Source of the DNA: Strix aluco
Lineage: Eukaryota > Chordata > Aves > Strigiformes > Strigidae
Direction of reading: 5' to 3'
DNA: 64,000 bases
NCBI RefSeq assembly: GCF_031877795.1
Contig: NC_133931.1
Coordinates: 20,219,764 to 20,283,763 of the forward strand
The notes under the pieces are model-generated. The model had not been told where the DNA came from. It did not search any database and saw nothing but the letters and a program-made list of their open reading frames with translations. Both the position numbers and the translations under genes were made by a program. Numbering within the stretch: position 1 is the stretch's first letter; each line of letters begins with the position of its first letter. Shown here in pieces: positions 23,871 to 35,014 of the stretch.

Positions 23871-26749
23871 AGGAAAGGTAACTATGAGTAAATGACATGT
23901 CCAGAAACTGTACAAATGCAGATGGTGAGTGGAGAAAATGCTGCTTTGTTCTGGGAATAAAAGCAATATTGCAGGCAAAAAGGGCTTGCTCTGTTTCTAA
24001 CAAATGCTTTGTTCTGACGCACTTGATGGTTTTCGGCTGCTGTAGGCAGAGGAAGCTAGCTGTAAAATTGCATTACAAAAATTCTGAAGATGTTGCACTC
24101 CACATAAGTTTCAATATGAAAAAAAAGGAAATTTTAAAGGGTAAGATGAATGGGCTGTCAGCCTGAAAGCACTGGGAAAGCTAAATTTAAAAGTTGGACA
24201 CAGTTGTGCAAGACAGTGTTATGCCAAAAACTGTAATATTAGCACTGAAAGGAGAGCCACAGGCAGCAGAGGGTAAGGTGGTAAACTTCAGCCTTATGAT
24301 AGTGAACCTATCCCCGCTAAGGGAGTTTGCGAACTAAATTCATAGGGAAACAACCTACTGGAGACGATTCAATTTGTAATTGGACCAGAGGAAAAAGTAT
24401 CTATTATAGGATTAAAAAGAGGTCACGCTATGGTGTTGCTGAGTTGGTTCTCTCACTATTCTGTTCTGGGTCCATCTTAGGACATCCTCAGAAGTTGGGT
24501 AAAGTTTCAGGACAGGGGTGGACAACTGTGCTTTTCACTCATATAGGATGGTTGTTCTTTACCTGTGGTTGAGGCTAAAAAAGAGTTTAGATTAAGATTT
24601 GTGTGTGCATGGGGCAGGGGAATAGCAACTTCTCCGAACGTCTGCTGCTCTGCACGTGTGAGAAGTGATTCAGGATGGTTTAGCTCTCAATGTAAGTTAC
24701 CTCCTCAGAGTGGGTGGGGAATGAGACCCTAAAGGCATGCATATAAAGAGGGATAATCTGCACTTTGATATTTATCACACTGTAGGTTTTTTGTGTCTTT
24801 GTTGTCATGTAGTCTAACACAAGTAAATATGTGAACAGCAGATATTGTTTATGATTACCTTTCCTAGTTTCCCAGCATCTGGATAGTGAAAGCCGCCTCA
24901 TTACAGCAAATCCACACTGGATTTTAAATTGCTTGTGGCACCAAGAATGTGATAAGTCTTCTCTCTATACATGCTGATACAGGAGTTCTGGTCCTTAAAA
25001 CCTCATTCCTGCCTGAAACTGCTGCACAGACAAATTGCTCTATTTAGCACTACAAACCTCCTGAGCACTCCTATCTGGAGTCCTAGAGCAGGAGCTGGTT
25101 TGAGAAGGACAAAAATTGAAACTGTGCTTTTCTATGCACAAATTAAAAAATAAACACATTTCTTTTACTTCAAACTTGTTGCGACCTGCCTTTGTTTCAA
25201 GACCAAAAGTCTTTAAGCAAAGTAGAGCCACTTACTGGTGTGGAGAGAGAAATTGTGTGTAGCTGTTATCTCTTGCTGAAGATGCTGCTATAGTTTATGT
25301 CTGCCATTAGCTGCATGGTAATAACAAAGTTTATTTCTGAAAACATTTTTTATATATTTGAAACATTGCTATTTGGTTTATTAGAGAGTTTATTGTTTTC
25401 TTCTAATAAGGAACATTTAGAAGTGAGGAAAAATCCTCATTATTTACTTTCTTCTCCTGATTATTTGCTGTCCTGAGGCACTGTCAGAAAAGGCACGGGC
25501 TCATCATTGCTGCTACAATTGTAGAATGGCCAGAAGAACAAAATAGTGTGTCACAAGAAAATGTTTTTAGTGAGATATTAGGCAGAGGTCTGGTGTATTT
25601 CTAAACTATATATCAGGCCTTGAAAGTTTTCAATTGATTTGTCTCCAGGTTTAGTAAAGTGAAAATCTCCATGGTAAAGGGTTATCACAAATATACCAAG
25701 GCTGTGTAACTCAGAGGAGCAATACTCATACTGAGCACTTATATGTAGGCCTTAAAGAGCTTTTAATCACTGGATGCTTAACTAAATTGGAGCGGATATC
25801 TTAGCTAACAATTACAGCTTCCCTTTAATTCTCAAAGTATTTGTGGGCAGACTGTAACTCTTTCAAACTGCTGAATCACTCAAAGCTCTTACAGAAGTAT
25901 CTCTTTAAGGAATACTTTCCAACTGTTATATTTCACTCCTTAAAAATAATTAACACATCAATTTCTGCATTTGTTTTGATGTAAAATAATCTAGTAAATA
26001 TTTAGCACTCATTGTGATATTTAAAAATGTAATGCATGTGCATGATAAAATAATCTTATTGGCAAATATATTTCCTATACACTGTCCTGTTCAGTAAAAG
26101 AATATATTGTTACTTGAGTAGTAAAAGTTCGATCTTTAATGTAATTATTTTAAATAATGCTATAGGTATTTGAAATTACATACCAAGATGTCTTTGCTAC
26201 TGGCCCTGTTAGTAATGGAAAGTCGGGAATATCTTCTTTGACTATATATATACTATATCTCTAACAATTTAAACAATTTAAAATAATAAAGAAATTACTG
26301 TTTATATGAAGAAAATGTTTCTGCCCTCAGGGTATTAAATATTAGTTCTGGAATTCCAACACCAGGAATGTCCTTCTTTTACCAAATACCTCAATAAAGA
26401 AAGAAAGCAAGAAGAAGCTGGACTGTTAGCTTCTAATGGAACTGCACAAAGGGAAAACAGTGTTTGCTGGCGGTTCTGAAATAAAGGAATTGCACGCTCA
26501 AAACAGGGTGCTAGCTCACTTAGAATGTACCATCTGTATGTTACTAGCTGACATGTGGGAGGGGGTCACAAGGGGTCTGTAGCAACATTCAAGATCTGAT
26601 CTTCGCTGAAGGTCACTTTTTAAATGCATGTGAAAGCCTTCTCCTGCCTCCTGAGTGAAGCGTTCAGTAAGGAGTGGCACATCACAAAAATCACAAGTAA
26701 TAATCTATGCCTTCTTCGAGATGCAAAGCCAAAGCATTTATATCTATAC

Positions 26750-26900
26750 CTACATTATATATATAGATATGTAACTGTATGTAAAATACTATTTTATATC
26801 TTAGCTTTTTTAATTTATATATGTTTGCATATGTATGAGTATATTTTTATATATATTTATATATGCATTAACCACACACAGATACATATATGTATGTATA
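26750..26900. repeat. TA-rich low-complexity stretch
   Basis: Dense TATA/ATAT runs with interspersed C and G (for example TTATATATATAGATATG and TTTTTATATATATTTATATA). It is a decayed dinucleotide microsatellite. The 96-codon ORF through it (Ile- and Tyr-rich) is a composition artefact. Confidence 0.75.
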
Positions 26901-29900
26901 ACCAGACTAAGTAGTAGTAGTAACTTCTGAGATCAAATATGTTTGCAATATGTAATTAGAGAAGACAGTTTTGCTGTTTGTCTTTGGATGTTTTAAAAAA
27001 CAAATGGTATTTACTTCCCTTTCAAATAAAGAAACTTCTGTGTGTATCCACGTGTTCACTTATACCTTCTTTACAGAGAAACAAAAAAAAACCCCAACTA
27101 CAACCACATGCAAATAAATAATCAAAGATCTTTCCCAAGTAATTAAATCCTTCATTATACAAAATACCCCTGTTTAAAGGTAAGGCTGGCATTTAAATTG
27201 AAATTATCACTGAACTTTTTTTTGGTCAAGTAGTTTCTCTGGGCTACTCTATAAATTAGAGCTATTTCAAAGAAGCCTTTCTGTCAGTGGTCTTCTGCCA
27301 GAATGCTGCATGTAAATGTTATAACTTAAAAAGCACATGAAAACTGGAAATTTACAATTTAAATTTCAAACACTTCACGTCTTTCCTTTTAAAAAAACAA
27401 TTTTATAGAGAGGTTAAATATTCATAATTTTGTTTTCCTATAAATGTTGTCCATACTGCACTATTAAAGAAACAATTTTTTAAGTATTTCAGTATATTAA
27501 ACATGTTGCCAAAATCTAATGTAGTCTGGCCATGATAAATACATATGTAGGAAGATTTAATGTGAAATTCAAGTAGAAAATTTATATATTGGTGCTTTGC
27601 AAGGCTTACAGTTAATGAGAAGGAGATACAGTTTTAAAATATCTCCGTAATTTGTTTTGATGAGACAGCTGTGTTCTGCACACACTGCAACCCAGGTGAA
27701 TCCATTCTTGCATTGTCATGCATAATAGAGCTATTTGACACAACGTAAACACAGTAATATTGAGGATTCAAAAAGCCATATAAAAATTATGTGGCAGTGA
27801 AAAAACATTTTATAAATATTTCCTTGTCTTTTTCAGTTTTTCTTTCAGTATTTCAGATTTATCTTTTTTTAACAGCCTTCACTATTTCTTGAACTTCTAA
27901 AATAGTTTTGTTCATGTTTCTCAGGATGATGGACGGTGCTGGTTTAGGTTGCAAGAAGAAAACACACATTTAAATCATAATTATCTCCTTTTTCTGCTTT
28001 TCAGACTCCGTATAGGGTGACTTGATCACTAAAATAGAGTAAATGCACAGAACTAAGTGATGGAAAATCTGTAACCTACAGTGTGTCCTCTCAGTAGAAC
28101 TTTACATTTCTTTATCAGTCCTTTCCACTAGCAGATTTTTGTCTACTCGCTCTTCAAAATTACTAGAACTTTGAAATCATGTATATCTGACTTTGTGGCA
28201 AAGGCGGCAGTCCTTCTAGTCCTCTCTTACTGGAAAAGGGAAAAACCTCTAGGTTTTACTAAAGTACTGAGAGAGTGAGTGGCGAGAAAGTAATTAGAGA
28301 ACTTCAAAAATGTTTTCAGAAGTAAAATAGATGGGAAAGCATTTACACTTGCTCTTTAGCAATATTGCATGTAATTAAAATTAAGAATCTGTGGAACACG
28401 GTGATAATGGCAAAAAATATGCAAAAATAGCTTTTTTTTTTTTCAGAAACTAATACTGTTTGGTATTGAGGAACAGGCTGGATTACTTAAGCTTTGATTG
28501 AAAATATATGGCTAAAAGTATCTTCAGTAACACCATTTCTTCAGTGGAAGAAATTGTAAGTGGACATTGCATGGGTCATAGGTCCCGGTTCCCTACACTA
28601 ATAAGAAACAGCTATTTTGATACTTGGAATGTTTTGCATAATAAACATATTGGCATAGATTGATTCATAATCATATCCTTCAGTCACACACTTCCTTACT
28701 AGTTCTGCTTATGTTTGTGAAGTTTTTGGTGGTGCAAATTTATGCTGGCACTAGCACCATTGTTTGTTCAAGCATTTCAGTTAGTTTCAAAGCTACCAGG
28801 TCATAAATACCTAAATGTAGTTAACTACATTTCTGCTTTCGCTCTCAGTGACTATTTTTGTTGCGTTTTTCACCTGATATGAAATACAAACCATTGCAGT
28901 TAAAAGATTTTTGCATCTTTGCACATGCTGCAAGAATGAAGAAGTCACAGCAGAATCCTGAACAAAAGTGCATGAATGCTGCCTTTCTAAAATTGTCAGG
29001 ACATTAAGAATTTTCTGTTGTCATTCAACCACTTCAAGCCAGTCTGAAGGAATCGGTTCATTTAGGCCATTAGTTCTTGTTTTCAAACATCCCACACCTT
29101 GTATCTCTTTCCTTGTCAGCTGTGGAGGCGTACAGCAATGCAGAGCTAGAGCTTGAGATCTTTCTCTCTTTAGGAAGGAGACCACTGCATGTGTGTGTTT
29201 GTCACACGCTACAGTAATACAGGCTCTGAGTTTTGAGAACATTGAAACGCTGATGTCACTACATATAGTTTAATATTACATATAGGTCAGTGTTATATGT
29301 AAAGGGGAGAATGACATTTCTCCAAGGACAGATAATATTATTTATAACAGAGTTCTTGCACTTTTCAGTGATAGTATCAATTGTTTACAGCTGACTGAAA
29401 CATGAAGTTGAGTTGGTCTGATAAGGGACTGAGCCTTGTGTCCAAGCCCAGATCCTTTTACCAAGGCTGCAGTAGAGTATTTTCTAAGACTGTGTAGCCA
29501 GGGAGTTGCTGAAAAAGTAGCATAAGTATTTTTAGGTAGAAACCTGGTTCCATGGCAAAGTTTTCATTAACATTAATGTTTTCAAGATTTCCTTCCTACT
29601 GTGAGGCTGATACATCTTTTGTACAGGGCATTTTTAACATAAAAACCTTTGCTAATTCCAGAAATATGACATTGCCTGGACTGAGTGAAAGGCTTAATTT
29701 TATTTTCTTTTATGAAGATTATGTCTGTTAAGACAGCCTCTAATGGTGAAATCATATTCTGGTATAGTGATTATGTTGATCTTTTAGGCAATTTTCTGCT
29801 TTGAACCTTGTGGAAAGAACAGTAGCTGATATACTTTTGATAATGAAACAAGCAGTAGCATGAAAACAATTGATCTCAAAGCTTTCCCATACAGAATTTC

Positions 29901-30433
29901 ATAATTACAAGCTCAATCAATGGTATCTCTTAGTTGGCAATTACACGTACATTGGCAAAAATGTCAATGAGCTGGTAGCCAACATGTAGGTTCCAGTCAT
30001 AACCTAAATCTTTATCCCTTCTCTAACTTTGTTTAGACAATGACAGAAAATTAGAGAAGAGGTGCAGGAAAAGAAGAGGATTCATTTCTGATGAACCCTG
30101 CGGGACATAAAAAGGACATATTTTTGCTAGTGATACCTGCGGATACTCAGAACTTGGCCTGACGGAGCCCCGGACACCTCCCGGCGCTGGCTGGGGACGG
30201 GAGGGTGATGGGGTGAGGGCAGCTCTGCCCCTGCCCAGCCTGGCCCGGCTCCACGGGCGCTCCTCCGCGGGTGTAGCCGAACCAAAAGCATCTGCGTTTC
30301 CAGGCAGAGGAAGGGTGACCCGGGCTACGGAACCTGCGGGTCGTGTGGAGCATCTCAAAACACTATCACCAAACATTTAATTTTAATGGATTATTTTCGG
30401 TTTTAAAGGTTTTTTTGGTTTGGTTTGTTGTTT

Positions 30434-30450
30434 CCCCCCCCCCCCCCCCC
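30434..30450. repeat. Poly-C tract (17)
   Basis: Seventeen C residues in a row, preceded by a T/G-rich stretch (GGTTTGGTTTGTTGTTT). On the - strand it is an uninterrupted G run. It stands at the left side of the GC-rich core. Confidence 0.9.
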
Positions 30451-30597
30451 AACGCCAGTGATGTAAACTTTTCACTTTTTTGCCGCTAACGCATCCAGGT
30501 GCGTGTTCGCTCCTTGCAGACAGGAGCAGGTTTGGGTTTTTCCCTCCTGGATCTCCCCCCTCGCGGCGGGGAGGCCCCGGCGGCGCTGCGGCAGCCG

Positions 30598-30611
30598 CCA
30601 GCAGGGGGCGC
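30598..30611 (+). promoter_or_regulatory. CTCF-like binding motif
   Basis: CCAGCAGGGGGCGC matches the vertebrate CTCF core consensus (CCASYAGRKGGCRS) at every position. It sits in the CpG-rich core, reading in + orientation. CTCF sites anchor chromatin loops and act as insulators in an orientation-dependent way, and this one points towards ANGPT1. Occupancy cannot be judged from sequence, and methylation of the surrounding CpGs would matter. Confidence 0.6.
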
Positions 30612-30668
30612 GCACACGCTGCGCTGCGCCCCGCGCCGGGAGCGCGCCAGGGGCACCGCGGGGCCCCA

Positions 30669-30863
30669 CAGCCCCATCCCACAGCCCCATCCCACAGCCC
30701 GGCCCCACAGCCCCATCCCACAGCCCCATCCCACAGCCCCATCCCACAGCCCGGCCCCACAGCCCCATCCCACAGCCCCATCCCACAGCCTCATCCCACA
30801 GCCCGGCCCCACAGCCCCATCCCACAGCCCCATCCCACAGCCCGGCCCTACAGCCCGGCCCGG
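30669..30863. repeat. 13-bp minisatellite with two unit types
   Basis: Fifteen head-to-tail units of 13 bp with no gaps. Type A is CAGCCCCATCCCA and type B is CAGCCCGGCCCCA. The order is A A B A A A B A A A B A A B B, where the tenth unit is an A variant with CCTCAT and the last two B units carry small changes. B units recur every four units (3, 7, 11), giving a 52-bp higher-order period, then 14 and 15. Because 13 is not a multiple of 3, all three frames on each strand can stay open with a 13-residue period; this explains the many overlapping ORFs here and is not evidence of coding. The - strand has GGG/GGGG runs in every unit. Confidence 0.95.
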
Positions 30864-31049
30864 CTCGGTGAGAGCTCCTCAGGAACCAGCGACGTGCCAA
30901 AGAGACGGGTGGGCGAACCTCAGCAACAGGAGTTAAAGAAAAACTGTCTCCAGCAGTGTACCAGCAGCCGGCCAGTAGTCGAAGCTGACTTACCCAGTGG
31001 GAAAGAACTGTTTTGTCACTGTCCTGATACCTCTAAAATAAACAAACAA

Positions 31050-31080
31050 CCCCCCCCCCCCCCCCCCCCCCCCCACCCCC
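31050..31080. repeat. Poly-C tract (25 plus 5)
   Basis: Twenty-five C residues (31050-31074), one A, then five more C. Preceded by an A/C-rich stretch AAAATAAACAAACAA. It bounds the GC-rich segment on the right as the tract at 30434-30450 bounds its core on the left. Confidence 0.9.
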
Positions 31081-33715
31081 AGCCTTTTTGGATCAAAAGA
31101 TAACCAGGAAAAACGAAATAATTTTCTTACATTAAAAAATATCTATTTCAAATATATAGCAAAAAGATACTGATAAGGACAGTACTGTTGAGATGAAGCC
31201 TATTTCTGACAATTTGATCTTTGCTCCACTGCAGTGACCAGGACTGCCTTGGTTTTGCAACATATTTGAAAGGCCTGTACTGATAAGTGCATGAGAGCTG
31301 AAACTCAACTAATGTTCTTTGATGTAGCCGCTCCTACAAGGGTGAATACTCAAGGAGATTTAGAGTTATTTCTTCAACAGCAAAATACAAATGTGCCTCC
31401 ACTGCATCAGTTAAATTACATGAACGTGAAAGATATTCTATGAGTAACTTTGTTCAATTTTGTATCTGCTTAAATGCAGTTTACCTACCTTTACCTTTTT
31501 TGCAAAGTAACTAATGGTTTTTTAACTAATAGCAGGATCTATATTGTAGGTAAAAACAGTCACAGGTGATCCTTGGCCTTTTCTTTTGTTACTACCACAG
31601 CAAAATCACTCTTAAATCAGACCAGTGCCTAAATGTAGAGCAGTAGCACGAAACTGAAGTGCTAAACAATGGACTGCAGTGTTCTGTTACTGGATTTCCA
31701 TTTTTGTATAGATTTGGACAATGATTTTCCCATCATAATCACTTTAGCTCAAATCTTTATTGCTTAGACAAGCATTAAGGTAGACTCATGTAGTACAGAG
31801 AGTGCATATGCTTTGTTTCTAGGCTCAGCTACCCACAAGCATCATGTTCTCACTTCAATTCCCTTCTTCCCTTTTTGAAAAAGAAGGTTGGGGGTGATTT
31901 AACATTGACTAGAATTGCTTTACTATGAGATTCATCTGCATATAGGTGTGCTGATAGGACACAGTCAGCCTACTTCCAATTACTCTCTTCTCCACTTGTA
32001 AAACCCCCACCAGTGGGAGATTTAGACATGGATCTCACTCCAACTTCCCAGTAGCTTCCTGACCTGCAGTTTGACCTCTAATGCTTTTTTCTTTTTTTTT
32101 AGTTCATCTGAGGGAGTATTTTTAAAGTGATACAACACATTTGAGTTGTAGATCATGTATATGAAAACATTAATTGATTATAACTGAACATTTTGCAAAA
32201 CTGTAGCCTGGTTATATTTCCTTTGTCTTTGGCAAGTATTTCTACAGGGCTTTTGACAAAAAGATAGGTTTAAAAGCATAACCAAAAAAAGTGCATGCAT
32301 GTGTTTACCTTGCTTAAATACTTTGCAAAGAAATGTGCCTTCCATCTACAGTGATAAACGGCTGAAGGTACTTTACATCCAAAGTCTTTGACTGAACTAA
32401 AAACTAAGCAAACAACCAACATCTTGACCTGAAAAGATGGCCTTTATTCTTTTGAGCTCCCTTGCACTGGAGAACATTTATCAGCCATGAGATTTAGAAG
32501 ATCAGTTAGATATCTTGGACAAAGTTCATGTAACAAACTAGTCAAATGGACCAAGACCTTGAACTTGGCATGAAATTTTCTCAGTGTGCAGAGGAAGATC
32601 AGATTTCTTGCAGCAGCCTGTGTTGCCAAGGCATTCGACAGCATTTAGTAAAGACTGAGCTTCAAACTCCCTGCTCAAGCACCTTGCATCACTATGCACT
32701 ATCACTATGTTTGGCTGAAAAGTGACTAAGAGCAGATCAGTAGCTGTCTGGATGCCATATGGTTGTCTTCCTGTAAATTATGTGGAATACAGTCTGAATT
32801 GAGTTTTTTATGTGTCTACAAAGGAGAATGCACCGTGCAGCAGAACTCTTCCCATCAGTACTGATCTGTCTTCCTACAGGGTTCAGCTATTCTTTGTTTT
32901 GTCTAACCTCTGATGCAAGTGATGCTGCTTGATGTCTTTTCATGATATTGCCAGCTGAATGGATCAATCATGTAGTAACTGAAAACAGATTATAAAAAGC
33001 ATTAGAGGAAGAACTCTTTCTTTTCAATAGTCTACAAGAGAATAGACCTAGCAACGGAGATGTTGTTTCCTACTTTTTCTGATGGGATGCATTCTCCTCA
33101 AAAATAACTCACATTAGGTTAGCTGCTTGTTCAGAAGTTAGGGACTTCTGCTACTTGTCAAGTGAGACATCAGTAATGCATGGTCATCAGTGTCTAATGC
33201 TAAAGAGAAGTCCAGGAGGATAAAAAAGCGATGATTACATTATTTCCAGTGACTGGTGATACTGATGGCAACTCTCCTCATTGGTATAGTCCTACCAGCC
33301 AACACTGAATCTTACCCAGCAGCCTCAGTCTTGATTCTGACAGGTCAGCTGTCTTTGCTAGGTGAGTTGGTTTCCCTTTATCTGGATTCTCTAAGGGTCT
33401 TGTGGGGACAAGAGGTATGACATTGGGTGTTGAGGAATGGTGTAGCCAGGGTTCACCTTGACCATGTCAGTCAAACAGTAGTGTACTTGGAGGAGGGTAT
33501 GGAGAGGATATGCCCTGTCTGAATGATTCACTGCCTGTTTTGGTAATACCATGATAGCTGCTGTTTGTCGCTCTCTCATGCGCCAGCAAGAGTGCTCGAA
33601 CAGGGAATGGGTACAAGGCATTGTTAGGATGTTGAGAGCTTGAGTGAATGTGCTGACATTGGGTGGTGCTGACTGGTGGACAGAAGACGATGTTCAGTCC
33701 ATGGTTCACACATGG
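31081..33715. other. Intergenic sequence, no gene seen
   Basis: AT-rich sequence with no supported gene. Short ORFs near 32444-32644 and 33391-33763 on the - strand have no recognisable content. An 11-bp tandem duplication CATGGTTCACA lies at 33700-33721, partly at the very 5' edge of the CR1 copy that follows. Confidence 0.55.
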
Positions 33716-34924
33716 TTCACACAACATATGAGGGACAACCTGATGATCAGGCCCAGTCAGCATGGGTTTATGAAAGGCAGGTCCTGCTTGACAAACCTGA
33801 TCTCCTTCTACGACAGGGCGACCCGCTTATTGGATGAGGGAAAGGCTGTGGATGTAGTTTACCTCGACTTCAGTAAGGCCTTTGACACCGTTTCCCACAA
33901 CATTCTCCTGGAAAACTTGGCTGCTCGAGGCTTGGATGGGTACACGCTTTGGGTAAAAAACTGGCTGGATGGCCGGGCCCAAAGAGTTGTGGTGAACGGA
34001 GTTAAATCCAGTTGGCGGCCGGTCACGAGTGGTGTCCCCCAGGGCTCGGTTTTGGGGCCACTCCTGTTTAACATCTTTATTGATGATCTAGACGAGGGGA
34101 TCGAGTGCACCCTCAGTAAGTTTGCAGATGACACCAAGTTGGGTGGGAGTGTTGATCTGCTCGAGGGTAGGGAGGCTCTGCAGAGAGATCTGGACAGGCT
34201 GGAGCGATGGGCTAAGGCCAACTGTAGGAGTTTCAATAAGGCCAAATGCCGGGTGCTGCACTTGGGCCACAACAACCCGCAGCAGCGCTACAGGCTTGGG
34301 GAGGAGTGGCTGGAGAGCTGCCAGTCAGAGAGGGACCTGGGGGTGTTGATTGACAGCCGGCTGAACATGAGCCAGCAGTGTGCCCAGGTGGCCAAGAAGG
34401 CCAATGGCATCCTGGCTTGCATCAGAAATAGCGTGGCCAGGAGGGACAGGGAAGTGATCTTACCCCTGTACTCGGCACTGGTGAGGCCGCCCCTTGATTC
34501 CTGTGTTCAGTTTTGGGCCCCTCACCACAAAAAGGACATTGAATGACTCGAGCGTGTCCAGAGAAAGGCAAAGAAGCTGGTGAAGGGTCTGGAGCACATG
34601 TCGTACGAGGAGCAGCTGAGGGAACTGGGGTTGTTTAGTTTGGAGAAGAGGAGGCTGAGGGGAGACCTCATCGCCCTCTACAACTACCTGAAAGGAGGTT
34701 GCAGAGAGCTGGGGATGAGTCTCTCTAACCAAGTAACAAGTGATAGGAGAAGAGGGAATGGCCTCGAGTTGCACCAGGGAAGGTTTAGACTGGATATTAG
34801 GAAGTATTTCTTTCCAGAACGGGTTGTTAGGCATTGGAATGGGCTGCCCAGGGAGGTGGTGGAGTCCCCATCCCTGGAGGTGTTCAAGAGTCGGGTTGAC
34901 ATAGCGCTGAGGGATATGGTGTAG
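33716..34924 (+). pseudogene. CR1 ORF2 RT with a single nonsense change
   Basis: Reverse-transcriptase and C-terminal region of CR1 ORF2. The frame is open to a TGA at 34544-34546, where related copies have TTA (Leu) before CTCGAG. Beyond it the same frame continues, including the YEEQLREL and [10 protein letters not shown] regions, to the natural stop after DMV at 34922-34924. So only one nonsense substitution breaks what is left. Motif A (YLDFSKAFD), motif B ([11 protein letters not shown]) and motif C (FADD) are all intact. The N-terminal part, including the endonuclease, is lost to 5' truncation. The first residues of the open frame (from 33644) come from flanking DNA. Confidence 0.9.
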
Positions 34925-35014
34925 TTGGAAACTGTCAGTGTTAGGTTAATGGTTGGACTAGATGATCTTCAAGGTCCTCTTCAACCTAGATGATTCTGTG
35001 ATTCTGTGGTTCTG
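33716..35014 (+). mobile_element. Young CR1 LINE, 5'-truncated, + strand
   Basis: About 1.3 kb of CR1 in + orientation. It begins within the reverse transcriptase (CACACAACATATGAGGGACA, reading TQHMRDN) and ends in the tail GATTCTGTGATTCTGTGGTTCTG at 34992-35014. It is near-identical over its length to the copy at 14107-15508, which lies in the opposite orientation. Against the copy at 60643-61207 I count 3 differences in the 143 bases from 34581 to 34723. The low divergence shows that this subfamily moved relatively recently. Confidence 0.95.

Larger units (their letters stand above)
19001..30139. other. AT-rich intergenic sequence, no gene seen
   Basis: Eleven kilobases without a supported gene or a recognisable young repeat. 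It includes an A11-TC-T21 tract at 23837-23870 and a TA-rich stretch at about 26750-26900. All ORFs are below about 110 codons and resemble nothing known to me. It may contain conserved noncoding elements of the ANGPT1 regulatory domain, which cannot be told from a single sequence. Confidence 0.55.
30140..30910. promoter_or_regulatory. Isolated CpG island, possible promoter or insulator
   Basis: A sharply bounded GC-rich segment in AT-rich surroundings. In 30541-30660 alone I count 20 CpG dinucleotides in 120 bases, far above the rest of the window. It holds a strong CTCF-like site (30598-30611) and ends in a 13-bp minisatellite. It lies about 16 kb upstream of the ANGPT1 start codon. Such islands usually mark promoters (here perhaps of an unannotated noncoding RNA or a distal ANGPT1 promoter) or insulators. 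No convincing coding exon is present: the six overlapping ORFs are all driven by the repeat and by high GC. The island itself is clear; its role is inference. Confidence 0.75.

Noticed and set aside
30669..30863. Regular repeat that might be taken for a CRISPR array
   Set aside because: Units are contiguous with no spacers, the DNA is a vertebrate nuclear sequence, and no cas genes are present.
30480..31103. Overlapping ORFs of 115-207 codons on both strands in the GC-rich island
   Set aside because: They are created by the 13-bp tandem repeat, which keeps all frames open with a 13-residue period, and by the lack of AT-rich stop codons. No domain, splice logic or family supports coding.
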